DNA from: Syngnathus acus
Lineage: Eukaryota > Chordata > Actinopteri > Syngnathiformes > Syngnathidae
Direction: 5' to 3'
Length of the DNA: 64,000 bases
Assembly (NCBI RefSeq): GCF_901709675.1
Contig: NC_051094.1
Span: 10,844,501 to 10,908,500, forward strand
The notes below the pieces were generated by a model. The model searched no databases and was not told the DNA's origin. It saw only the letters and a program-made list of their open reading frames with translations. Position numbers and translations under genes: made by a program. Positions 11,559-21,475 of this stretch are shown here, piece by piece. The stretch's first letter is position 1. Every line of letters begins with the position of its first letter.

Positions 11559-11648
11559 CCCTCGTTAAGTGCACCTGCGTGAAAAGTTTTAGCTCCTGCA
11601 GAACGTGAAAGGAGCTAAAACTTTTCACGCAGGTGCGCTTAACGAGGG
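11559..11648. repeat. Long hairpin in array unit (representative)
   Basis: The left arm at 11559-11596 and right arm at 11611-11648 are complementary over 37 of 38 positions around a 14-nt loop. The one mismatch could be a G-U pair in RNA. Equivalent hairpins occur in every 235-bp unit, with the loop sequence varying. Confidence 0.85.
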
Positions 11649-12530
11649 TCACTTCGAAAACATGTTGGAACGCGGCCCCGAGGACTAGAGCTTGCCACCT
11701 GTGACCTTTGACCATGATATTTCCCCAATAAAGTGGCCTGTTATTAGGTACACTTGAAGGTGGCGGTGTACCTAATGGAGTGTCCGTGTGATTCCCTCGT
11801 TAAGTGCACCTGCGTAAAAAGTTTTAGCTCCTGCAGAACGTGAAAATGACAAAAACTTTTCACGCAGGTGCGCTTAACGAGGGTCACTTGGAAAACATGT
11901 TGGAACGCGGCCCCGAGGACTAGAGCTTGCCACCTGTGACCTTTGACCATGATATTTCCCTAATAAAATGGTCTGTTATTAGGTACACTTGAAAATGGCG
12001 GTGTACCTAATGGAGTGTCTGTGTGATTCCCTCGTTAAGTGCACCTGCGTGAAAAGTTTTAGCTCCTGCAGAACGTGAAAGAAGCTAAAACTTTTCACGC
12101 AGGTGCGCTTAACGAGGGTCACTTGGAAAACGTGTTGGAACGCGGCCCCGAGGACTAGAGCTTGACACCTGTGACCTTTGACCATGATATTTCCCTAATA
12201 AAGTGGCCTGTTATTAGGTACACTTGAAGGTGGCGGTGTACCTAATGGAGTGTCCGTGTGATTCCCTCGTTAAGTGCACCTGCGTGAAAAGTTTTAGCTC
12301 CTGCAGAACGTGAAAATTACCAAAAACTTTTCACGCAGGTGCACTTAACGAGGGAATCCTGGAAAACATGTTGGAATGCGGCCCCGAGGACTAGAGCTTG
12401 CCACCTGTGACCTTTGACCATGATATTTCCCCAATAAAGTGGCCTGTTATTAGGTACACTTGAAGGTGGCGGTGTACCTAATGGAGTGTCCAAGTGACTT
12501 CACAGATCAAAGAGCCAATCAACTTGGGGC

Positions 12531-12723
12531 GGGGCCACCTCATGTATTTACACATAAATATTTGCATTTGTTTGCATATGCGTACTTCCAATTCCAAAAG
12601 CACATTCAGGTACAAGCTCACACCTGGGATCGAACCAAGGTCTTACCGAGCAAGAACCCGTGCCACTAACCAGTCGGCTATTTCAACCTGGCAGCACCTG
12701 GCTGTCTATACTCTTTTGTACTA
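12531..12723 (-). repeat. Right inverted arm of foldback element (tRNA-like)
   Basis: Inverted copy of the left arm. On the - strand it carries the B box GGTTCGATCCCAGGTGTGAG and an A-box-like GCCGACTGGTTAGTG. Confidence 0.7.
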
Positions 12724-12724
12724 G

Positions 12725-13321
12725 TGATGTGCATTCCAGTTAGTGAACTGAACCTTTAGATGTGCATCCGACAGCAATACAGCTTTGTTAACTGTTGACT
12801 TGATATGATGTCGAGTTGCCTGCCCATCACTTGAAAATGGTAGAATTTCACCCAGCCAGCTCATGGACAGAAAAATTAGTTGAGCCTGCTGGTAACGTCA
12901 CAATCCAGCAAAATTCAGAGCAGCTCATTTACAGATTTTTGGAATAGGCAGCTCGCAAAGGAATTATTTGACTGTGTAATTTCACACTTGCTGGGTGACA
13001 AGGAACTCAAGAGATACAGCCTTACAGTTAATATCAAACAAAAAAGTAAATTTTCTTTCACTTCCTCCTTTGAGATTGTTTTATAAATGAAAATCTATTT
13101 TTGTCCCTGCTTGAAGTTGAGCAAATTTAAAATGAACTGGACAATCAAGCAAAATCTGTCTGTACTATATACTGTAATCATTCTTAAATCCTGCTGGTTA
13201 CTTAGATGGTACTAATCAGATTTGTCTCAGATTATTGTCACTTCTGTCAAGCGCAGATAATGTGAGGCTGGTGTTCGTATTTTGACTGACCTTTGGTTGA
13301 TTAGTTTTGGGGTTTTAGTTC
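12725..13321. other. Non-coding sequence after the foldback element
   Basis: The first ~45 bases repeat the hAT-like end wording seen at 9720 (TAGTGATGTGCATTCCAGTT). The remainder shows no gene or repeat I can support. Confidence 0.5.
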
Positions 13322-13395
13322 GACACAAATCAAGTCAAGTTGATTTTATTTATATTGCCCTTAATCACAAACATGTATCAAAGGACAATTATGCT
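13322..13395. mobile_element. Dispersed teleost repeat fragment
   Basis: AAGTCAAGTTGATTTTATTT, then TATTGCCCTTAATCACAAAC and a TCAAAGGAC word. This matches the wording of a repeat scattered through fish genomes. The class is not certain. Confidence 0.45.
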
Positions 13396-13972
13396 TGAGA
13401 GACTTTTTTTTTGTTTTTACGCGAAACAAGGATGAGCCCTTAAATTTGGTTAGAATGCAGATAAATGTGACGATTGGGGAATTTATTTGCTTTTATATTA
13501 TTTCAGTGTTAGTGTTATGCTTTTCCATCAAGGAGCAGTGAATCAGCTCCATTTCATAAGGTAGCGTAACGAGCATGGTTGACAATGGGAAGGTGGTGAC
13601 AGTGAAAGGTCAAATGAGGAAGATGGGCTAGAATTGTTTTGACAACTTATTTTCTTGCAAAATGTTACAACTCATTGCACCCTGTTTGTGTGTTTTACCG
13701 ACATTTTCATCTGCGGACACATGTAGAACAGAGTCTGTGTTACGTATGAGCATATATTACTAATAGTGCGTGTGTGTGTCTGCGTGTGTGAGGGTGATGA
13801 GTTGTGACAGGTGTTGTGGCCGCTATCGCTCAATGAGAAAGCGGAGGAGAAAAAGGGGAGGGAGTAAATGAGAGCAACACAAATGATTATTTAATTACTG
13901 TCTAATACTGTGACCCCCCAACCCCCCACCCCCCCTTGCTGGCTGTTTTTGCCCCTAACACATGAACACACG
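13396..13972. other. Intergenic region, nothing recognised
   Basis: Unique AT-rich sequence followed by a short C-rich tract at 13915-13936. No gene seen. Confidence 0.55.
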
Positions 13973-13988
13973 AACACACACACACACA

Positions 13989-14075
<87 letters not shown>
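13973..14075. repeat. (CA)n microsatellite
   Basis: A CA run with CG interruptions. The poly His-Thr and Cys-Val frames over it are artefacts. Confidence 0.97.
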
Positions 14076-14077
<2 letters not shown>

Positions 14078-14798
14078 TTTCCATTATTTTTTTCTTAATG
14101 AACAATCTGGGCCTATCTACAAATCCGCCTGGGCTTAATGTTGCCTGCTTCTATATACTACAAGTGTGTGTGTGTGTTTTGTATGAGGTTCATCTACGTA
14201 TTTGGCTTCTCCCCAGGAGGATAGTCACCCGCACGCAAATACACACGTTTCCAGACTAATCATCACCCTCCTTCATCTGTCTTGTATTAACATGTCAGTG
14301 TGGTGATGGTTTGACTTTTTGCACACAAACATGGAGCAGTACAGCCTATACAATATGCATGCATTGAGGGAGTTCACACAGATCACACCTGTATGAAACC
14401 TATAGCAAGTGTGTGGGTTCCATGTTATCAGTTAACTGTCAGGGAGTGATGTCACTTTTTCTCCCCATGACCCACTTGTGTTCTTATCTCAGCGCACAGT
14501 AGCAGACTACAGTAGTCAAATCAATGACATGGTACCAGGTCCTGCCGGTCTCCCAAGGTAACAATAGAGATGGTATAGAAGGATACAGTGAAAAGTAGTG
14601 GGTCACTGTGCGGGGGATCACCTTTCAACTCTCTATACACTAAAAATGGCTAGACGTCTTATACAATCGCTACACAAGAGATTGGCAAACTTGCAAATGT
14701 GTTTTTACTTGAGTTACACATCCGGGAAAATAATACAGTATGGGGGAATAAAAGCTCTGAATGGAGCCCTGCTAACAGTTTTTTTTCTCCCCGAACAC
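14076..14798. other. Intergenic region, nothing recognised
   Basis: No coding sequence, RNA gene or transposon end that I can support. Confidence 0.5.
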
Positions 14799-14804
14799 TC
14801 TGTC

Positions 14805-14885
<81 letters not shown>

Positions 14886-14891
14886 ATGTAT

Positions 14892-14926
<35 letters not shown>
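14799..14926. repeat. (CT)n followed by (TTTA)n microsatellite
   Basis: About 85 bp of CT repeats, a short ACATG spacer, then about ten TTTA units up to 14926. Compound microsatellite. Confidence 0.96.
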
Positions 14927-14927
<1 letters not shown>

Positions 14928-15164
14928 AGATAGATTTAAAGAAAAGGTCACAATAAGTATTGTGTAACAAAGCAAAGTAAACTACAATTCCCAAAAGACT
15001 GCTCTCCCTTTCTTCTGCAAGGGCATAGAGTAAAATCAAAATTAAAAGCTCACGTATGAAATCAATTCATTATTCACTGATACTAGCATTACCACAATTC
15101 ACATTCAAGCACATTATCATAGAGTCTTAATGTTTTTATTTAAAAAAAGCGTATATGATATTTG

Positions 15165-15290
15165 GGGGTAAGGGTGGAATTGATTAAATGAATTTCCATT
15201 CATTTCAATGGGGAAAGATGATTTGCGATTCAAGCGTTTTGTGTTGCACAAAATGAATTAAAACTTGTATCTCAAGTCACCATTGTATAT
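15165..15290. mobile_element. Decayed MITE-like repeat
   Basis: Contains CCATTCATTTCAATGGGGAA and ends AACTTGTATCTCAAGTCACC followed by ATTGTAT. This matches the terminal wording of a common vertebrate DNA-transposon remnant whose ends read GGTGCCTTGAGATACAAG. Non-coding. Confidence 0.5.
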
Positions 15291-16916
15291 GGACATGATA
15301 ATCAGTCCGACTATACAGATGTTCTATTATTGTCAGGTAATAGGTAGCCTTTGTTTGGTTTGCTCCAATGTTTTGCTTACTTGAGTCAGTATAGATAATG
15401 ATAGCAGATCAGCTTATTAAGAATGATATTTTCCCCTTTTTAAATGTTGGAACATTTGTGAGGTCTTAAATAAGTGCACAGCTACAGTTAGAATTTAAAA
15501 TAATTGTAGTATCGCAGACACTATTCTACAAGCTTTTTACAGTCCCATGCCTTCTCTCACTTGGCCTCCATGTCTGCCTCAGCTCCCTGAGCTCTTCTCG
15601 CCTTCTTTTATTACCCTCCCATCTTCTTCACCTCACCTCTCACCTCTCTTCCACATCTCCACACCTCGTCGTCATCCTCTCACTTCCCGCTTTCCCCTTG
15701 CCATTGCCTCCACCGCTTTCCTCCCTTATATCTCTTGTTAATAATTCAGCAACAGTGAACACATGAGTGGTCATTGGCGAGTCTCACATGGGGGATCTGG
15801 AGGCCAAATGAACCATAAGGGTGGAGGAATTAAAAACTTCCCCACGGCTCTGCTACAGCGCCCGAGGAATCTGCCGGCTGCTTGCCTGCCTGCTTGCCTG
15901 CCTGGCAGAGGCACGTCTGTGCATCCGAAGCCTCTCTTCCCCCACCGCTAAATGTTAGCACGCCTTTTTCAGGGCGGGGTGGTGAAGGCTTTAAATGCTA
16001 AGTATGCCCTGAGTGTTGAGATGGCTGGGAGGGGAGTGCAGACCGCCTGGTGACATTTTGTTTCTTCACACAGCTTGTAGTCGCATTCCAGACCGTACTC
16101 TTTGTGCCACTATGGACGCATTCGATTGTAATTCTCAAGAATGAAAACATTTTCATTCTTGAGAACATGACAAGAGAGCATTTGGGGAGCCTTAGGTCGA
16201 GGGATGTTGGCAGAAGAGTATAGAATTGAGCTTTCTATAGGTTAGTCTAGTTTGTTAGTCTAATAGATGATCAGGTCACATCAAAATAGAGATGGAGCAT
16301 TTTAGAGGGGAAAAATTAGCTGCGAAGACCACTGAACAGGGAGGAAAAAAAATCTAATGCTGCTCAATGTGTCTCTAAAATCCCGCCCCGCAACCGTCAC
16401 CACCAGCATTTTGTGCGTATGCATCAATTAGTTTTACTAGATAACAAATTTCAATAGTCAGATCTAATGTACAGTTACACAACCTACACAACAAAACAAT
16501 TATCATTTTCACATTCCGGTGAAATTTCACATATGTTGACAATGTTGTCCAAACAGTATATGTCAAATGCTAGAATTGTTATTTTTTTGATTGGGTTTGT
16601 AACTTTTTCTCTCTATACTTTTATTTTACTTCAACTGTACTGTAATTGCTCGCCTAAGCCAAAAGGAACGGAGTCACTTAGCGTTTAATCACATTTTAGC
16701 TGATGTGATGATGTCAATTTAGAGTTGATTCATCTCCTTTGTGTCTTTATTTTTTCAAATTTTTTTTGGGGGGGTTCCCTGACCACTGCTGTTTTAGGTC
16801 AGAATGATCCTTTTCTTTCAAATATTTCATTTTTGAAGACCCCAATAAGGTAAATGACATTACGATGGTGCATTTAAAGCGGATCATCCCATGGGTTTAA
16901 ACTGCAGATTGTGCCA
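15291..16916. other. Intergenic region with a perfect palindrome
   Basis: Pyrimidine-rich patch at 15545-15730 and a perfect inverted repeat at 16132-16165 (listed separately). No gene. Confidence 0.5.
16132..16165. repeat. 34-bp palindrome with perfect arms
   Basis: TTCTCAAGAATGAAAA is followed, after a CA centre, by its exact reverse complement TTTTCATTCTTGAGAA. The symmetry stops at both outer bases. Confidence 0.9.
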
Positions 16917-16995
16917 CAATTGTATGAATGTTGTGTGTGTTTATGGATGTGTGCGTGTGTGTATGTATGTGTGTCTTGTGTGCGCGCGCGTTCTC
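16917..16995. repeat. Interrupted (GT)n / (GC)n tract
   Basis: GT-rich alternating purine-pyrimidine tract ending in GCGCGCG. Confidence 0.8.
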
Positions 16996-17019
16996 CTGTT
17001 ATCCAGTGATTGGAGTTAT

Positions 17020-17175
17020 CCATTATTGATGATGTCCTGATGAGATCAATCAAGCCTGAGTTTTCCCGTCTTTGGCTGCTGGAGCTGATAATGCTTTTAT
17101 GACATACTAATCGTCATGTCATGAATATTTAAATCAAAAGAAACACAAATTCCATATTCATGACCTCAGTGTTTT
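17020..17175. promoter_or_regulatory. Candidate conserved non-coding element
   Basis: A unique-sequence block with dense homeobox/POU-like cores, including CTAATCGTCATGTCATGAAT and CATATTCATGACC. No coding potential. Enhancer role is inferred from composition only. Confidence 0.3.
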
Positions 17176-17901
17176 TGTTTTACTTTTTTCTCTGCTGTCT
17201 GAATTTACCCCCTGCACCACTACCATGTGTTTCTATCATAGTTGAGGTCTGTTTTCAGTGGTGAGCCTAATTTCCAATACAGATGGAAGCCATCTTTTCA
17301 CATTGAGCTCTGACTAGAACTCCACCGAGAACCAAACCACCAGTCAACATTTCAGTTGCATCTCCATCTCGTCTGTTGTGCTTCTGGATTGTTGTTTTAT
17401 TCACCTCTGAGACAAACACCATATTTATTCATGACTTCCCACAAAGTGCTGGTAAAATAAACATTTGTTTTCCGCTAATGAAAAGCATGTTTCTCAAATT
17501 AGCTGTTTTGTTTTGCGCTCGACCCCGGACCGCTTGCGCTCAATAAAACACGTGTTTACATATAAAAAAAGGTAATAATGTGATTGGTTACCACATAAAT
17601 GCATTTGCTCCAGCGACAATTCTGTGGAGGGTGGACCATCCGAAATAATTCATAAACAAAAGAGCTAACTGTGTTCATAATTGATAAGCAGATAAATATA
17701 TACACCAACAATTGCGGTGGCTTCCTGGGCCTTAAGACACAGGATAAGTTGGAGTTCTTTGCAAGATACTGGATATTGAAGTTAAGTTTGCAATAAACTA
17801 AGGATTTGGCTTTAATTGTGTCCCGAAAATTAACATTTAAAATGAATTATTTTAATTTCGTTTTCTTACATTTTTAAAGTTATTTCTTTCTGTACCGCTG
17901 A

Positions 17902-17933
17902 CCTGCAAGTGTGCATGCATGCTGACTTGCAGG
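17902..17933. repeat. 32-bp interrupted palindrome
   Basis: CCTGCAAGT and ACTTGCAGG flank a central GCATGCATGC, itself palindromic. Only the GT/TG pairs between them break the symmetry. Confidence 0.85.
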
Positions 17934-19095
17934 AAAGTTTCAGGACCTAAATGGAGGCCTATTGAATCTTCACTCCTTCCTACCTGGGATAGGCCTCTGA
18001 TGGATACATGCTGTGCAGTATTATTCACAAAGTATAAAAATATGGCCTGTGTGTACATGTGCGTGTATGTGCAAGACTACATGTTCCAAATTGAAGCACA
18101 ACTCAAAATCATGTGATTTATTGAAAAAAACAAAAAAACGACCCCCCCTGTAGTTGTTGTTATATGTTTAAATAATTTGTTAATTGAGCTAATAGTCAGT
18201 CATCTGTACGAAACAGGAAGCTCATAGGGAAATTGTTCAGATGTCAAAATGGTAGTCTGCAACACTGTTGAGGTGCCCTTGAGCAAGGCAGAATGTAAAT
18301 TCAATTTTCCCTTAAGGGAGTACACACCATTTTCAAAATTGTTTAATTAAACATTCATAATGCATGATATCTGAAATTCCCAATGTAGTGATCACCCTGC
18401 TCTTACAAAGAGCACCAAATAACATAATTAGAGTGTTAAATACAGCTTGCAATTACGTTGTAGTTCCTCTCGCAGCATGTGCTCCAGCCAGTAAAGTAAA
18501 TAAGCTGTTGATCATCATATTATCGACTTTTGTTACCGCATCATTGTGCATCTCTGTGCATCTAGCCAAGCATGTTTGTTTGAATGTGTTTTATATGAGC
18601 AACAACTCCAAGTGCAGTATGGAGTATAAGGAGTGTTCTCTTAGCTGAGCTGTCTAGACCTCTTGGGATACTGCAGGACATTACAAGAGGGTTTTAGTCA
18701 GGCATACACATTAAAACACACTCCTTCCGCCTCGCTCTCTCTTAAACACACACACATGCAAGAACGCATGCACACTTCTTCTGGTAAATGCCCATACTGC
18801 GTTTTTGTAAGCTGTATAGGATGCCTCAGGCCTTCGGGCTTCATGCTAAATCCCATAGACAGAGCATGATTGGATGGATGGATGATGGACGGATGAACGG
18901 AAAGCATTACATTGCACTGACCACAGAAATGGAGATTGAAGCCTCAGGTCAAATTCTCCATTCTCTTTCTCACTCTTCCTCCTATAGTGCATGAAGAGAA
19001 GATATTGTAGCTCCTCAATTTGAAACTGGTCAGAATCAAACACTTTTCCCCCCCTTTACCAACAATTACGCTCCAGCTATTTTTCTTTTTCACAT

Positions 19096-19290
19096 AGAAA
19101 CATCAAGACACAAACACACACCCACGCGTGCACACCCACGCACACACGCACTTGTACCATCACCCCCTACTCTTGATAGGCCAGAGGGGGTTCCATTAGC
19201 CCCAACCACCTGCTGAGATACACTCACTCATCCTCTCTCAACACACACACACGCGCACACACACACTAACACACACACACGCACGCACGC
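19096..19290. repeat. Interrupted (CA)n tracts
   Basis: Three CA-rich stretches separated by unique sequence, with CG-containing interruptions. Confidence 0.85.
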
Positions 19291-20929
19291 ACAGATACGG
19301 TGATTTCACTCGCTGTCTATTATTATCACCTAATGGGGAAAAAATGCAGTACGCATAATTATATTAGAAATGTAATCCATAAATTACATCAAATGACTGT
19401 TCCTAATTTAAGCATTAAACAAAAAGTATGTTAGTAGTCTAAGTGACCATAGCAAAAAAGTTCAGATCCAATTTCAACACAGCATCTTCTTAGTGGAATG
19501 CATGAAATATTTGAGTGCAAATAATGTGTCAAATGGACAAAACAACAGTATCATCCGCTTATATTTTCCCACCTTCTTTATAGCCTTGGTGTCGCCATCA
19601 CTTGCTTCACTTCCTCACCCCCCTCACTTCCTAGCCCCCGTCTCCCATGCCCCTCCTCAGTTCAGCCGTCGTGGCGAAGACGAGTTGACGCTCTGCAATT
19701 ACTCTAATTGGTTGTGACTTCTTCATTTACATGACAAGTGCTCAGCAGTCCTGGGAACCAACGGCCTGCTTTCTGCACCCTGATCCAGCTCCGGTCAGCG
19801 CTATGGCTCTGTGGGGTACGGTGTGGTCCTGTGGGCGTGAAGGGGGTGTTGTGTGCACAGAGGAGACTGTGAGGAGCAGTGGCGGGAGAAGGGAGGGTCT
19901 AGCACTGGATGGTCTAATAGTCACCCATACTGGTTCCGAGGCCCCATGGGAGCAGGTAATTTGGAGGATGCTAATGAAGATGGTCACTAAACTCATTACA
20001 TTTGAGAATCGTCCGTTATTCCCAAAGCAAGAATTTATTCTGCCATGTTTTGGGACATTCACTTCATGTGTGTGCTTGTGAAGGCGGGGGCTTTTAGACA
20101 CCTTGTGGGAGTGTCGGATGGACGCTGCAGAACAATATTGTCTGCTTCTCAGCATTCCTCCCGCTCATCGTCACGGTGACGCTGCCACCAAGGCCGCCAC
20201 CCCTAAGTGGGTAACATTCTCAAACAGTGAAACGACTCATTAGCGTGGCTGTTGTACGTGTGTGCACATGGGTTTGTGTGTGTGTCCTGCACTGTTAGTT
20301 TAAGCATTAGGAGTGCACTCAGCTGAGCTATTCTTATGTTAATTCAGGAGTTAGGTATTCATTCGGGTGGGCGTCTCTAATGTTTGCTTTGCAGATAAAA
20401 AGGGGTTTTATTACCAGTTGAAGTTCACTTGTCAAGACTAATCTCATTTAAACAACCATTCTGCAGGGAGCAGCGTACACGCAGCCTCCACTTCAGGCCC
20501 TCCAGCGGCAGCTTGATTGTTGCCTTTCATGGCTATCACTCAAGCACCTCCTCACAAACACTATGATGTGTTTGCTTGCTAACTTGAGACTGCAGAAGTC
20601 TTGTCAGATGTTACCTGACATCAAAAGACAAAAAAAATGACAACGACAATAAACGTGCATCATTCACCTTTTTTATGTGACATCAGAACACCCACAAAGG
20701 AACACACCCATTACCAATAATGATGTCTTGGAGGCTGCAGATGCAGATGATGCAGCCTATTGTGTGTATTATGAAATAACACGTGATTCACGGTTTGTAT
20801 GTTCTTGCTGTGCTTGCATGTTTTTTTTAGGTAGTACATTTGAAAACACGCATGCTGTTATGTAATAGTAGACGCTAACTTGGTCTTAGGCGTATATGAG
20901 TGAGAACGGGTGTTGGTACGTGCACTTGT

Positions 20930-20992
20930 GAGTGACTGTCAACCAGTTCAGGGTGGTCAACCGGGATAGGGCCCCTTGATAGGAGCATGGGA
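20930..20992 (-). mobile_element. LINE 3'-end fragment (teleost L2/RTE-like)
   Basis: Read on the - strand it gives GGGGCCCTATCCCGGTTGAC and ACCCTGAACTGGTTGACAG, the same order as the copy at 25290-25360. Confidence 0.55.
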
Positions 20993-21299
20993 CACACCAC
21001 GCACAAAAAAAGTCTCTTTTAATTGTGGGGATATGTCAGGATTGCAGTCACACTCTCAAGGTCATGACTTGGGAGCATTGGGTCTACCAGAATCAAAGAG
21101 ACTGGGTATATTTTAAAAGGGTGGATAAAAGGTAAAAACAGAATTCAGATGACACAATATACACAATACATACACAGATTGACAAATATTCATACTTAAG
21201 TACCATATTTGTAACCATACTCTGTACTTAAAAAAACTTTTACTTTAGTACAAGAGTTGAATCAGTACTTTTATCGTTAGAAGTGTCAACACTTTTGTT

Positions 21300-21475
21300 T
21301 CAGGGGTGTCAAATTAATTTTTGTCATGGGCCACATTGTCGTCATAGTTTCCTTCGGAGGACCATTATTTACCGTTTTCAAATCAGACGAGTAAAAACTG
21401 TTCAAATATTTAAAAAATATGATTTGGGCCATGTCTGGCCCCTGGGCCTTGGGTTTGACACCTGTGGCTTAAGTG
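21300..21475. mobile_element. hAT-like MITE
   Basis: Opens CAGGGGTGTCAAATTAATTT and closes GGGTTTGACACCTG, an inverted copy of the opening. The interior has GGGCCACAT and GGGCCATGTCTGGCCCC arms. Length is about 175 bp with no coding capacity. This is a common teleost hAT MITE pattern. No clear 8-bp target duplication was seen. Confidence 0.75.

Larger units (their letters stand above)
10681..12460. repeat. Tandem satellite array, 235-bp period
   Basis: The word ATTAGGTACACTTGAA recurs at 10681, 11038, 11273, 11508, 11743, 11978, 12213 and 12449. The first period is 357 bp, the next five are 235 bp, and the last is 236 bp. The 235-bp units are nearly identical, which suggests recent amplification or homogenisation. 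Each carries a long internal hairpin and a shorter one (TTAGGTACA/TGTACCTAA). The recurring 68-residue - strand frames are by-products of the repeat, not genes. Confidence 0.93.
10411..12724. mobile_element. Foldback element enclosing a satellite array
   Basis: The left arm (about 10411-10617) reads inward as TACAAAAGAGTGCAGACAGCC. The right arm (about 12531-12723) is its inverted copy, ending CTATACTCTTTTGTACTAG, and similarity continues for about 200 bp. Between the arms lie a palindromic MITE and tandem 235-bp units. Each arm holds tRNA-like sequence with a perfect GGTTCGATCCC B box. No transposase frame is present, so it would be non-autonomous. The borders are set by where arm similarity begins; target-site duplications were not resolved because hAT-like end sequence abuts both sides. 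Confidence 0.65.
17176..21299. other. Intergenic region, scattered repeats, no gene
   Basis: Holds a 32-bp palindrome (17902), interrupted CA tracts (19096-19290) and a LINE fragment (20930). A short GGTGCCCTTGAGCAAGGCA repeat word sits near 18272. No exon with coding pattern and splice signals was found. Confidence 0.5.

Noticed and set aside
11039-12185. Five nearly identical 68-residue - strand open frames
   Set aside because: They are the same frame in successive satellite units, start within a MITE-derived hairpin and have no domain. Repetition of the DNA explains them.
10681-12460. CRISPR-like direct repeats
   Set aside because: Units are 235 bp and contiguous, without short repeats alternating with unique spacers, in a vertebrate genome.
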